NCBI GenBank assembly: GCA_037951105.1
Contig: JBAMJV010003353.1
Location: forward strand, 202,792 to 266,791
Direction of reading: 5' to 3'
Source of the DNA: Echinarachnius parma
Taxonomy: Eukaryota; Echinodermata; Echinoidea; Clypeasteroida; Echinarachniidae
DNA length: 64,000 bases
Position numbers and translations under genes: made by a program
Notes under the pieces: model-generated
Databases searched by the model: none
The model's input: only the letters and a program-made list of their open reading frames with translations
Told to the model about the DNA's origin: nothing
In this document: positions 1 to 11,646 of the stretch, piece after piece
Layout of the letters: the number at the start of each line of letters is the position of its first letter
Position numbering within the stretch: position 1 is the first letter of the stretch

Positions 1-1235
1 AGAGATTTTCCTTTTCAGTGGAGCGGAGTAATGAATAGTTTGGACTATCGTCGTTGTTTATATTCAGATTATTTGGTCCATGAAATGTCTATTTTTCTTG
101 CAGAAAATGGATATATATTCTTCATCTTTATATTTTTCTCGTTGAGGAGTATGTCGAGTCTTTTTTATTTGCACATATTATTTGAATATTATTATATTTA
201 TAATTTTGTTGGGTAAGTTTTGTTTTGTTGTAAAATTGTTCTCTTTGTAAAATTATGATTTGAAAGAATACATGGACTTTAAATTATTTTCCTTTTTTGT
301 CATTTGTTTTTGTATGTTTGTAATTATGTAGATCAAAAGTTAAAGAAAAACAAAAAGTTTTGTTTTATTTTAACTTTTGGTTTATCTTGTAAGTGACTAC
401 AAGCAGAACTTTTTCATATATGTAATAATGTATTTATTTATGGATGTTTTTGTTTGTTTATTTGTTTATTTATTTATTCACAAATTGGGGATCAGACCTC
501 AGCATGTATACATTCCTTTGCATGATGAATGATTATAATTTATATTATGTCTTTAAAATGTGAATGGTGATATTCACTTACTAATGTCATTCTTCAATAA
601 ATTTCATTGATTAGAAAGTCTTTTGTCACAATACCACAACATTGCACAGTCAAACAAAATTACATTAATCGTCACTTGCAAATATGATTGAACATTAACC
701 CCACAAAACATTTGCTTCACAGTAGTCCTTAAGCACACGCAATCAAAACAAAACTAACTTTGTAGGAGCAAAACTCATAGTAATGGTCTCTGTCATGGAT
801 AGAGATCTAATATGATATGCAACCACACTTTTACTTCTAGTGAACCACAGAAAGCCCTTTCTTGACGATCATTACAAAGTGGGTCATTTCCTGAAGGATA
901 CAACCGTTTCCTTTTGGCTTTGAAAGAGAGAGACTAAACTGACCCAGAAAGCAAGATCTGTACCATGTTATCTTGATGTGTGTGAATAGAACTGTAGTAC
1001 AAGCTGATATCTTGTATAAGAAAACAAGTTAAATGGCACTAATTCACTCGGCCAAAACAATCGCCTCTAGCCTGGAAAATGAAACATTTGCTGATCAGGC
1101 AAAGAAAAGAAAGACAGATTGGTAGATAGAAAGAAAGAAACTGTAGCAGATACTCAATGAATGTATTGTTTCCTCTGCTATTCTGCTAATCTGGCAAAAA
1201 AGATACATAACACTAGAAGGCCGACAAAGTCAGCA
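1..1235. other. AT-rich non-coding DNA, probably intron of the receptor gene
   Basis: No convincing exon was found. The first recognisable receptor exon (2406) starts inside an FN3 module, so earlier exons lie further upstream and this is probably intronic. Short open frames here have no recognisable domain. Confidence 0.5.
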
Positions 1236-1836
1236 TACCCACGCCTCCCATTAGCCCTGTTCTACCCCTTCGTCGGCCTCAACCCTGTTTTGCTTACCGC
1301 AGGCTAACCAGCGCGTTTTAGGCACGATTTGGTGAAAATGCCTAGGCCAGGGTGTAGGCCGCTTGCTTGCGGCGCGGCAGCCCCATGGCGAGGCAGTGTA
1401 CAAAATTATTGACAACTAGATCATTGCACGCGCAACGCCGGAAATGCGCGACGCTGATTGGTGCCAGCAAACACTGTTGTGTCATTGGGGTATCATGGCA
1501 GCGAGCATAGAACTTCCATACGTTGTGTACAACGTGCACATACGTGCTATAACGTGCAGATATTATTTAGGCACACACGTGCATTAAATACATACTCAAA
1601 CTTCAAGGTTCCACAGAATTTGCAGGGGTCAACCAATCATCACCAAAATCTAATCGATTCTTCCATGTCACTATCCAAACATTCCCTGAAAATTTGGTGC
1701 AAATCCGTTCACCCGTTCTCTAGTTATCTTGTACACAAACAAACAAAAAAAAAAAAAAAAAAAAAAAAAAACAGACAAACAAACAAACATACGGAACCCT
1801 TTACATAACCCCCTGCCGATTTCATCGGCGTGGGTA
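1236..1836. mobile_element. Non-autonomous TIR element (TACCCACGCC ends)
   Basis: The left end TACCCACGCC (1236-1245) is the reverse complement of the right end GGCGTGGGTA (1827-1836). The interior carries an A-homopolymer followed by CAAA repeats (about 1738-1790). No transposase is visible, and family assignment would need a repeat library. Confidence 0.6.
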
Positions 1837-2405
1837 AAAATGAGAATAGGAAGAAAACAAATTAGATTTTAAATTTTGAAGCATATTTATCTTTGCTGCA
1901 TTTTATTATGATTTTTTCGCAATATGCAGTTATGTCTGATTTGTTTCTTCCGAGTTGTGTCTGAATCATTTTCTTCCAATTTGTGCTGGAATTTATTTCT
2001 TCCTTTCCTTTGGCCTTAAAATAAATTGAAACAAATTAATCTCAAAGAGCATTTCAGACTCTAATGAAGCATATATCACTCTGATGCTTCCTATGTATTG
2101 TTTTTCCCATAGAATGAATACATAGTGTTCCAGGATCCTGTAGGCAATGGGTTAAAAAGCCAATTGACACAGGCTCCATCACATATTGTCAACTTGACTT
2201 CCGTGATTACTTACAGATTAAATCCTTTCAAAAAACTTACACACATTTGTGATCTTCATGGTGGAATACCCTTTAAACATTTGGGTTTCATCAACACATC
2301 TATGATTACTTGGAGAAAGGAATGTTTAAACCCGTAAATTATTCTGTTTTGTATTAATAAATGTCATACTTAAATTGTTAATATGTTTTTCTGTTTTGTT
2401 TGCAG

Positions 2406-5400
2406 GCTTGGAGAAGTTTATGGCCTACACCGTCTACGTGACTCCCTTCAACGATGCCGGTTCAGGCCAGAACCCGGCCATAATCCAGCTGGCAGATCGC
2501 ACAGCTGGTAAGTGGTCTCTGTAAATGTGCACTTTTTAAAAGTCGCTAGCTTCAATTGTAGTTTAGAGATAAGGTTTGGATTAGGGTTTTGTTTTATCTT
2601 CAGTCTCTAGCTTCAATTTTATTAGGGTGGGAGTTTGGTTAGGATTAGGGTTTGGTTCTAGACCTGCAGATCTAGATCTATAGACTATACCCTTACTTCA
2701 TTCCAAACCCTGAACTATAAACTTAATTTAAGGGTTTGCTCTAAACTACTATTATAAGACTTTTTAGTTCTGTGCCTGAAGCTAACGATTATGTTTGGTC
2801 CCAAAATAATAATTCCCCTAAAATGTGTTTTTCTAACCAAAGAAGAGTTGTGTTATGCTATTCAATGTGAGAAACAATATAATAAGTTAGTATTACATTT
2901 ATGAACATTTGAAGGAAATGTCTAATCTGATGAATACATATCTTTTTCCCACCAGTTCCCGTCCCGCCACGGAATGTTCGCTCAGTGGCAGTCACCTCCA
3001 CATCAATTAGTCTAGCATGGGACATGCCCAGTGCGGTCAAAGGTCACATTGACATGTACATCGTGGAATGGAACTCTCAAACTGCTGTTTGGTGAGTACC
3101 GCTTGTTCTATGTTTTTATATGGAAGTGATTGATTGATTGATTGTTTGTTTGTTTGTTTGACTGATTGATTGATTGTTTGACTGATTGTTTGATTGTTAG
3201 GTCCAAATTAGTACCATTACAAAATTTGTAAGTCCTCGAAATGCGGTTTGCTTGCGTAGATAAGTTAACCATTATACACAAATATCTCTTGTAAATAATT
3301 CTTGTACTTAATCATGTCTTTAGTAATTATATAGTACTCTGGATTTTATTGAATAATGCATTATATAAATGCCCTTCCATAATCCTATATTCCTAATTCA
3401 CAAGTATAGCACAAAGACATTCAGTTGTTTCTATTTTTGTGAAAATGCTTGTATGAGCTAGTAGAAAAAGTAGAAAAAGACTGCTTTCAGATGACTTATT
3501 TTATACACACTATAATTTTCCACATGTCATTTTCTTTAACAACAACAGGAAAAATATGACTGTGACTGCACCTGAGCTATCCGCCACCATTACAGATCTT
3601 CTTCCGGCGACGCGCTACCAAATTACGGTCCGCACGAAAAACCGGGCACAAAACAACGCTGAGCTGATTAGCAGTCGAGCACAGATTACCATTGAGACCC
3701 TTGAAGCAGGTTAGTATATCAACAAATGTCCACAATTAAATCACAGTTATTGATGAATTAAAAAGCCATTTGTGATCTTATTCGGTTCATTATCTTTAAC
3801 CCTAACCAGGCCGGGTTATTTTGGCTATGCTATAGCCGGGGGGGGGGGGGGGGGGTGGATTCCACCCCCCCCTGAGATCTCGGCCGCCAAACGCGCGGCC
3901 GCCGCAAAATTTGGCACACAGATAGAGTTTGCGACATAATCTACAAGATTGTATTGTTATTTTTTTGAAAAAAATTAATTTCTGCTTAATTATGCAAATT
4001 TATGCAAAAATCCTCTTTTTGTCTATAAATCACTAAATATGGCTCAGAATATGCTAATTTTGTGCATGAATATTCTTTATGACCTAATTAAAAGGTTTTC
4101 AACATTAAAAATTGCGACAGCCATCCTTATGTATATCTTTGTTTTTGGAAATTCTTATGTATTTCTTTGTTTTTTTACTTTTGTTTTTTATTGTTTTTTT
4201 CGATGGAATAAATTATTAACCATTATTGAACAATTTTTAGCCCAAAATCAAATGATTGCAGTGATTAGAATGACAAATAATGAAGGTTTTGTCTTTTCTA
4301 GGAAAAACTCAATTTTCATAGGATTTGTACACAAATCACAAAATTTAGCGATTTTCGGGCCGACGCTCACTTACAAAAGGTCACGTGACTTTAGAACGGT
4401 ATACCCGGTCGTCGCAAGTTTGGTCTCAAAAGTTGCGCAAGACTTCAACGAAAAAACTCATGAAGTCGCGCGGCAAAACCTGCGTGCGTTGCGGAATTAT
4501 CGCGCGAAAAGTCGAGGGGGGGTGGATTCCACCCCCCCCCCCGCAATCAACATACCAAAAATACATGCACTACTAAATAAAGAAATACAAAGTATTCAAT
4601 GTTTTACTATTATTCAATTATTTGATATGAATATATGACTTTTTATAAAGGTTATATTAGATGAGTATATGGGACTAAATTCATGACAGTCCTGGATGGG
4701 ATTCAATATCTATGCTTCTATTCTTTTTGATGCACCATCCTATCCCTTTCCAATCATTAAAGTTATAAAAAAACATCTCATTTGTCACTTTCCCCAGCCC
4801 CTGAGGCCCCTCCCCAAGCAGTGCAAGTGGTCACTCTTCCCCAGTACCCACACCGCCTGGATGTCAACTGGCGCCCCGTCCCCCTACGAAGCAGCCACGG
4901 TCAGATACTGCACTACACAGTGTATTACTGCAAGCTGGACGTCTCGCTCGGTCTCCAAACGGTCACCGTATCACTCAACCTGGACAAAGCATGTCAAGGT
5001 ATTTACCAGGAGATTTTTTTTGGAGGATATTTTAAAATCATGACAGACATGCAAAGTCATGTTATTATGTATTACACTTGGTAGCTCTCGCATTATCCAA
5101 TGCAAAGGTGGTCATTACTTTCCTGTTTTATCAGTCAGCTGTTAGTATGCTGATGTAGCTCAAAATCATGAGGATGCATTTGAACGTTCTTGTGCCAGAA
5201 AAATAAGTGCTGTAGAAAAGTATATTTTTATACATTTGGTTGATCTCTCTTAATCATTATTTTTTGCTGTGACAGAAAAGAAACAAAACTGGTTGGTCGT
5301 GATCTTAACACCCGATTCTTTGCGTGAATGTTTACCTTGTTTTTTCTTTGTATGACAATATCTTTAAAAAAGCACTCAATAATTTGTTTTCCTTTTTTAA

Positions 5401-8400
5401 CAGAAGGAACACAGGAGACTCTGAATGTGACGGGCGCAGAAACGTTTAATGCAATGCTTATTGGTCTTGACCCGTTCACCGAATACTGCGTGTGGATGTC
5501 TGCCTCGACGGCCGCGGGTCGCAGCCCAACATCTGTGATGGAGCGCAAGAAGACCAGCCAAGGAGGTGAGTCCTGACAGAATATATCTTCGGTTGAGAAG
5601 GAGAAGGGTGCTACATTTTTGTTTGTCAGAGATAATCTTGTTTGAAGTTTTGGGAGCTTTGTGTAGCCCAAATGTAGCTCTCTTTTAGTTTGAATGAATA
5701 TTCCCATATTAATCAAAGTTATCTGAAAAGTTTGGCATTACAAAAAGCAGGCTTAGACCCACAAGATGGTATAAAGAATTCTTAGGCAAAAATTGAAATC
5801 ATGAAATATGCTAAGAACTTAAACTCTAGTTTGCCTTGTCAATAATTGGGATAAGTTTTTGAAAGTTTTTCATCACTGTTCCATTGCTATTTAATATCCG
5901 CAGCACCCAGCGCCCCCACAAGTCTCCTGCGGACCTTCATGAACGCCAGCATTGTCACATTGTCGTGGGAGCCGCCCCGCCAACTCAACGGCAAGCTCAG
6001 CCACTACGTCGTTCGATACGGCGACCGGGAAGAGCACGTAATGGAGGCTCAGTCTGTGGGACTCAAAGTGGAGGGTTACACCAACTACAGCATGAGTGTG
6101 CAGGCTTGCAGTCAGGGGCACAAGGAGGTGGCATGTGGCCCCTTCACCAAACCCATCCTAGTCATGACTGATGTTGGAGGTAGGATTTTAATTTATTTTA
6201 AGAAAGTTTTCTTGAAGATGATATGTTTCTTCAATTATGAGTTTAAATAAGGACATATGGATGTGACGTGTGGCCCCCTCACCCAACCCATCCTAGTCAT
6301 GACTGACGGAGGTAGGATCGTGATTAGTTAATTTGTAAGATTGTATTGAGGAAAAAGTACTTGAAGGTATTCTGTTTCTTCAATTATGAGTTGTAATATA
6401 CGTATTGACTCTTTCTTTTGGGGGGATAAGTAGACCTAAACTGTATCAATCTTTATATGGTCATTATTATATTGGAAGATGTATTTTATTTTATCTTATC
6501 ATATTTTAATTTATCATTAATATTGTTTATTTTCCTAGTAATTGTCGATATTATTATTGTTTATCATTATTATTATTATTATTATAATTATTATCATCTT
6601 CACCAACTGCAGTATCCATGGAAGTTGGCTTTGTGGAACTGTCTCCAGACTCTCACACCACGGTCCACCTTGAATGGGCCAAACCAGCCATGCCCAACGG
6701 CCCTATCTCCTACTACATGGTACGCTACCGACCTGCTGGAGGCTCTGCAGTCTGGGCCGAGACACGCGCTGTGACGACGTCTGCCGACATCAAGGTTGAC
6801 TGCGGCATCGTCGATGGGGCGGCGCCTTTCGACTTCGAGGTCTACGGGGTCAACGAGGTGGATGGAGTACCGCTCATGGGGCGAGTTTCGCAGCCTGTGC
6901 AATTTGAGATGTGCAATATTAGTAAAAGTAAGTACCTGTCAAACCTTTCTATAGCAGCCTACCTGCGTATAGTGACCACCAAAGTGCTGTCAAACCTTTC
7001 TATAGCAGCCTACCTGCGTATAGTGACCACCAAAGTGCTGTCAAACCTTTCTATAGCAGCCTACCTGCGTATAGTGACCACCAAAGTGATTCCTTGCAGA
7101 GAAAAACAGGGTTATGGAACCTTTGTATATAGGTCACATTTTTACAATTGCCACATTACCTTTTTTCTATAGGTGGTCACTATACACAGGTTTAAGCTCA
7201 TTATGAGAGTGCTGTGTTTTACTAGTTCGGGATTCATCTTTCATTGTAAAATGCTGGGTGGTTGATATCCAAGTAATTACCAAGGTGCCTAGAGTGCCAC
7301 TGACTGGACCATTGTCGGACATTTGCAATGATGGTAATAATACTTATTTTCTATGAGCATAATAAGGCTCAATTTGAGTATTATTACCTCGGTCAACTGA
7401 TACACACTGCAATCATTCCTGCACATCAAGTGTACCTTTTCCATGCCTCTTGAGAGTATTCCAGCCAGTCTCAAGTTTTTGCAAGATCTCAAGAAGCCCT
7501 TGACAAATTGGCATCAAACTATGTAAATTTATGCAATTAGAGGCATGATATCTTTCACCTCTTAAATCTCTTGGTCATAAGTCTAACATTGTGATAGAGT
7601 CAGATGCAAATAAAATGGATAGTTCTCACCTGCCCACAGTCCTACTCCTCTAGTCATTATATGTAATCTATGTGGTTCACTGTTTTGAGAGCCTTTATTA
7701 TATGTATCCTTAATTTTCTTATCACTTTTGAGGTACTGTTATGTTGATATCCACATTACAGTTAACTAAATGTTATTAAAGTTATTTTGTCCTGATTCCA
7801 GCTCCTCTTATGGCAGTTGCAACTGTTTTGAGAGCCTTTTTATCTTAACTTTTCCTTTCACATGAGAAACCATTGTTTTTGTTGATATCCACATTGTAAC
7901 TCACTACAATTTCTCACCTTTATTTTGTCCTAATTCCAGCTCCTGTTTTGACAATTGCTTTGAGCATCTTGCTGCCTTCGTGCTTCGTCATATTCTTAGC
8001 GCTTGTTGTCGTCTATCTGAAATCCACCGACTTCTTCAAACCATTGCCTGATCCGTACTTCATTGAGGCTGTTCTAGACCACTCGGTAAAACATATTTTA
8101 TTTGATCCCATTCCCACAGTTCCGATATCTCATTCTATTTTAATTTTTTGAAAACCTTTCCTTTAAAACAAATTATCAGTGTTTTATTGTTAAGTTCAAC
8201 AAAATTGTAAACAAGTATTCGATGTGAGAAATTACATCAAAGATTCTAAATTTCTTATTATTCTGCAATAGAGCAAAACTCAAATCTTCAGTTGCAAATA
8301 ATTTCCGTACAATTAAAAGTTGTTTTCTCATTGCTTCAGTTTGAGGTGCAATTATAGAGCTAGAACCTGAAAGCTATCATTTATGCTTCCTTTCCTCTTG

Positions 8401-10188
8401 TATCTTCTTCTTCAGGATGACAAGTTCCAGATGAATGGGCGTCTGCTGAACAAACGAACGGAGAATGAGACTTTCGACACGTTGCGCAAGGCAGACTCCG
8501 CCACCAACCTGCTGCTGCCCCCGTACGACCGGCTCTCGTCCAAGGAGAGCACAAGCACCAACAGCAGCACTGACCAGGGCATCCATGACATGGATGGCTT
8601 CAGCGACGCATCTGAGATGCGTTATGTCAGCGAGAAGACCACGTCAGCGGCGGGCAGTCGCCACCAGAGCGTGGCGGAGGAGGAGAAGCCGCTGCAAGGG
8701 AAGCACACCATGATGGCTGCGAGCAATGATTACGAGGAGGACGACGGTGTCTTTGGAGCTGACGGCAGTGTAACTTACTCGCGAATCGCAGAAGCAGACG
8801 TCCTTGGGGCTGAGGCAGCGCCAATGCTTGGAAAGGAGTCTGCTGCAGATCAGTACATCAGTGATGGTAGCGAGGTCTACGCTCAGCTTTCGCAGGTGCC
8901 TCTTTCCGGAGCAAGTGCCACACCTCCTGCGTCCATCCGGGGTCTGGCAGATCAGCGCAGCGAAGACGAGTTTGGTAGCCAATCAACCGTCAGCTATCAC
9001 CGCCTAGGCCAGTCAGGGCTCACCCCAATTACCAGCGTGGAGACCCTCCCCTCTGAGGACCCCCTGACCTATTCGCGCCTTTCCCAGGGATCAGAGCCGG
9101 ATGTTGACTACTCCCAGCTGGCCGCAGCATCGGCTAGCGACCCATCCCTGGAGATGAGGAACGACGAAATGAGGATGGGTGTAGTAGGGATTGAGGGGGC
9201 TAGTGGAGGTGCGCCACAATCCAACGAGGGTCAGGGAGTTGCCATGAGCTTACCCAGCGTGCCGGCTGGTAGCTGCATCAACCCCCAGCATGAGTTTATA
9301 GTGGCCACTGCCCTGGCGCCCGGCAACCACCCACATCCTGTCTCTCACCATGACAATGCTGGGTACGTCACATCCCCTCCATCCTCCGGCCCTGTCACCC
9401 CTCCCATCTGCAAGATGCCTAGCCCAGATGTCATCCAGCCAACAAAAGCAGCCCAACGGAAGAGGAAGCAAGATGGGCAAGCCAGAAACCCCAAGAAGAA
9501 TTTGGCGGACTCCAAATTCCAGAGCGGGAGCGATTCGTCGCTGACAGATGGAGAAGGTTACAGCACCCTGGGACTGGCTGAGCCCCCGTCCAACTCTCAC
9601 CAACCATCCAAGCCAGCAACGCCTGTCGTCAGTGGCGCCCAAAATTCACCAACTCCAGAACTGCTTAGCGCCGTCAACAGCGGATATGTCCCACACGATA
9701 ATGCTACACCTCCGTCAGCGCCGAAAATGTCGCATCCAGCCCGATTTACTGCTGGCAATGGTTACGTCTCCGAGTCAGACATACAGTCTATTCCGCCCCC
9801 ACCCAAGGCAGCAAATGATTGTGCTGATAATAGTAACAGTAAATTGCCGAGTGCCACAGCTACAGCCACGCCCACCAATAGGCACATACCAAGCGGACTC
9901 CCCAAACCGGGTGACAATGGGTATGTGATGCCGGAGGCTCTGCCTATGGTGGTCATGCCTCCCAAAGCTGCCGCAAAGCCCTCAAACTTGACAAACCCAT
10001 ATGTGCCACATGGACAGATGGCTGGGATGGGTGTGGGAGCGAATAGTCCCCCCAGCTCGCCCCCAACCCCCCTCAACAACAACAATCCGCTGCCACCCAT
10101 GAGTAAGGACTCGCATGCCAATGACCCCTATGTTGGCCACGGTGTTCACCCGTTTTATAAAAAAACAAGTGACAACACTCTCTGTTAA
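2406..10188 (+). CDS. FN3-repeat single-pass receptor, candidate type I cytokine receptor (gp130/Domeless-like); 3' part
   Basis: Nine exons join in frame with GT/AG borders: 2406-2507, 2956-3091, 3549-3709, 4798-4998, 5404-5565, 5904-6179, 6613-6927, 7940-8085, 8416-10188. They encode 1089 residues; the N-terminus is outside the window. Seen: the end of one FN3 domain, then four FN3 modules (exons 2+3, 4+5, 6, 7), mostly with phase-1 borders, several N-x-S/T sites, one transmembrane helix (about residues 452-474), then a 600-residue low-complexity tail rich in Ser and Pro. Just after the membrane is FKPLPDP, which resembles the Box 1 (JAK-binding) motif of gp130-family receptors. The tail has four ITIM-type tyrosines plus one YAQL and six GYV/PYV tyrosines. 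No kinase or phosphatase domain is present, so RPTP or RTK identity is unlikely. No WSxWS is visible here; the cytokine-binding module would lie upstream. Presence of the gene is near certain; the cytokine-receptor identity is inference. Confidence 0.8.
3120..3200. repeat. GATT/GTTT microsatellite
   Basis: Interrupted tetranucleotide run in the intron after receptor exon 2956-3091. Confidence 0.8.
3800..4535. mobile_element. TTAA-flanked piggyBac-like MITE, right end lost
   Basis: The element starts with CCCTAACC directly after a TTAA (3796-3799). A long G tract leads into the palindrome GGTGGATTCCACC (about 3855-3869), and the same palindrome recurs near the other end (about 4510-4524). The left end shares CCCTAA...GGGTTATTTTG and further subterminal similarity with the inverted right end of the element at 10868-11642. 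No matching terminal repeat follows the right palindrome, so that end is truncated. The 199-codon open frame inside (4039-4638) is AT-rich and looks spurious. Confidence 0.6.
6251..6430 (+). repeat. Echo of receptor exon 5904-6179 (3' end plus donor)
   Basis: Downstream of the exon, about 60 bp resembling its last codons (TGTGGCCCC...CATCCTAGTCATGACTGA) and the GGTAGGAT donor recur, followed by matching intron sequence ending TTTCTTCAATTATGAGTT. It is a tandem duplication of about 130 bp covering the splice donor. It has no acceptor and is probably not an exon. Confidence 0.75.
6936..7088. repeat. 51-bp unit repeated three times
   Basis: Three virtually identical 51-bp units start at 6936, 6987 and 7038, eight bases after the receptor donor site at 6928. 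The unit (CTGTCAAACCTTTCTATAGC start) belongs to the dispersed AAACCTGTCTATA hairpin family seen at several other places in the window. Confidence 0.9.
7683..7939 (+). repeat. Duplicated intron 3' end with decoy acceptor before the transmembrane exon
   Basis: Two diverged copies of a roughly 120-bp segment share TTTTGAGAGCCTTT, GTTGATATCCACATT and TTTTGTCCTRATTCCAGCTCCT. The second copy runs into the true acceptor at 7938-7939. The first has an equivalent CCAG at about 7798-7801, but the sequence after it soon reaches a stop in the required frame. Confidence 0.7.
7940..8085 (+). other. Transmembrane plus Box 1-like exon of the receptor
   Basis: This 146-bp exon encodes the only hydrophobic helix (about 20 residues, ending VVVYLK), followed by STDFFKPLPDPYF. 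Known gp130-type receptors carry an aromatic-x-x-x-P-x-P Box 1 at this distance from the membrane. It joins the tail exon in phase 0. Confidence 0.6.
8776..9111 (+). other. Array of ITIM-like tyrosine motifs in the receptor tail
   Basis: Five tyrosines fit Y-x-x-I/L: VTYSRI (Tyr codon 8776), EVYAQL (8878), VSYHRL (8995), LTYSRL (9070) and VDYSQL (9109). Four also have V or L at -2 and so match the full ITIM consensus (I/V/L/S)xYxx(L/V/I). Phosphorylated ITIMs are known to recruit SH2 phosphatases; that use here is inferred. Confidence 0.7.
9364..10131 (+). other. Array of GYV/PYV tyrosine motifs in the receptor tail
   Basis: Six tyrosines are followed by Val and preceded by Gly or Pro: codons at 9364 (GYVTS), 9685 (GYVPH), 9763 (GYVSE), 9922 (GYVMP), 10000 (PYVPH) and 10129 (PYVGH). 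They are separated by 26 to 107 residues of Pro/Ser/Asn-rich linker. YV-x-x motifs are typical SH2 docking sites (STAT, SHP2 or SOCS classes); the partner cannot be read from sequence. Confidence 0.6.
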
Positions 10189-10863
10189 TAGTGGTCCACG
10201 TGCGTTGCAAAAACACTTTGTACATACACGTCAAGAGTTTATATTCATTTTACTGCCATTGTTTTCATGTGGGAAACACGAGAGAGATTATAGAAGAGGA
10301 TTTGATGGATCTGTCAAGAAGTACAGTTTGATTACGAGGGACAGATTGAAACTTCCATAGAGTTATGGGAACTGCCTGAGTATTGTGTATTTTTAAAGGA
10401 TCATAGGCTCTTTAAGAGGAGTAAATTGAAGCTGCCTGCGATTTGTGATTTTTGTGATTTTTATATAAATCACAAAATTACTTTGAAGAAAGGATGGAAG
10501 CTGATCGAGCTTCTTGTTTCGTACTCTACCTCGCTAACAGAAGTGATTATTTTAAAATTCAAAAATGCTGCCGAATGAAGTCACTGAAGAGTAGAGAGAG
10601 AGCGCCAGTTGTCTGATTCCTAATTTCCTGCTTGTTAAGAATGCATCTTGTATAATCTAGTTCTGGTTATTGTACAATCTGGATATTTTTTTTTTAATTG
10701 AAGACATATTTGAATTCATTGCTAGCCACTGCCTGTTGTAAAATAGGTATATATATTATGGAGTTTGGATAATGCTGTTTGATGCATGATTTGATGAAAC
10801 ATTCAATGTGTTGCTGGTCGTCCTAGTTCTACGAATAGGAATCATGTTAATGGGGCCTATTGC
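10189..10863 (+). other. Probable 3' UTR of the receptor
   Basis: AT-rich sequence following the stop codon at 10186-10188. No convincing polyadenylation signal is assigned; several AATAAA hexamers occur far downstream (for example near 13204 and 15931), so the UTR length is unknown. Confidence 0.4.
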
Positions 10864-10867
10864 TTAA

Positions 10868-11642
10868 CCCTAATCCCATTAGGGGGGGCCTTTTAGGCCC
10901 CCCCCTGTCGTTTTTTTCGACGTGCATCTAGACCGATTGGAATTTCACGTTCAAACTTCATGACTTTTTTCTCTCAAGTCTCCCGCATGTTTTGATATAT
11001 AACTCACCCCGGTCGGACTTGTAGAACTGATTTTAGAGGTGGATAATTGCTCAGCCGTCATAAAAAAATGCAATTTTTGTACAGGTTTCTATGTAATTCA
11101 TATATCCGATGCCATGTAAACTCCAAATCTGTAATAATTGTTACATTGAATCATAATTTTGATTATTGCTTTGTTATTAGTTTAATTCATACACTTCAGA
11201 AATTCTACTTAAAAAACAAAACAACAATAAAATACATAAGAATAAAAACAATGAAATACAAAAGAAATAAAGAAATATCCTTATTTCTCGAGCTTTTCTA
11301 AAAACATGAAGATTTGAAACTTCATATTTATCATTGAGATACTCAAAAGAAATTTTTTACAGAAAACCTGAAGAAATCCTGTAATTTCTCTTGATTTTAG
11401 ATGAAAATTTTCCCCAAATTCGTCAAAAATTTGCATTTTCAAAATTTTAATTAATTATAAAAAAAAAAATGATGCTCAATTTTTTTTTTTTTTTTAAATT
11501 CTTATTCTACTCGACTTGTTTTACGTATGTGCCAATTTTCAAGTCAATCGGTCCATTCGTTGTCGAGATTTGAGGGGGGGCCAAAAAGGCCCCCCCCCCC
11601 CTAATGGACTCGAGTGATCAAAATAACCCAATGGGATTAGGG
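10868..11642. mobile_element. Complete piggyBac-like MITE with TTAA target duplication
   Basis: Perfect 13-bp ends CCCTAATCCCATT (10868) and AATGGGATTAGGG (to 11642) are flanked by TTAA on both sides (10864-10867 and 11643-11646), the hallmark of piggyBac insertion. Near each end lies a G/C palindrome of the form GGGGGGCC-(T/A run)-GGCCCCCC. The 775-bp interior is AT-rich and has no transposase. Confidence 0.85.
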
Positions 11643-11646
11643 TTAA

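Noticed and set aside
31-216. Small frame at the window start as an exon
   Set aside because: A CAG lies just before it, but the peptide is hydrophobic low-complexity without FN3 features, and no donor joins it to the exon at 2406 in phase.
4039-4638. 199-codon open frame on the + strand
   Set aside because: Lies wholly inside and beyond a TTAA-type MITE, is AT-rich with no recognisable domain, and runs through the element's palindrome.
6933-7090. CRISPR-like array of three units
   Set aside because: Direct tandem repeats without spacers in a eukaryotic intron; transposon-derived.
8627-10121. Minus-strand and alternate-frame open frames over the receptor tail exon
   Set aside because: Shadows of a GC-rich, Pro/Ser-rich coding exon; the + frame has splice continuity and motif conservation.
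2406-10188. Receptor as RPTP, Eph/insulin-type RTK or sidekick adhesion protein
   Set aside because: The cytoplasmic tail is complete and has no phosphatase or kinase domain, and it ends NTLC rather than with a recognisable sidekick PDZ motif.
10868-11642. CCCTAA motif as telomeric repeat
   Set aside because: Only single CCCTAA units at the transposon ends, directly next to TTAA; no tandem array.
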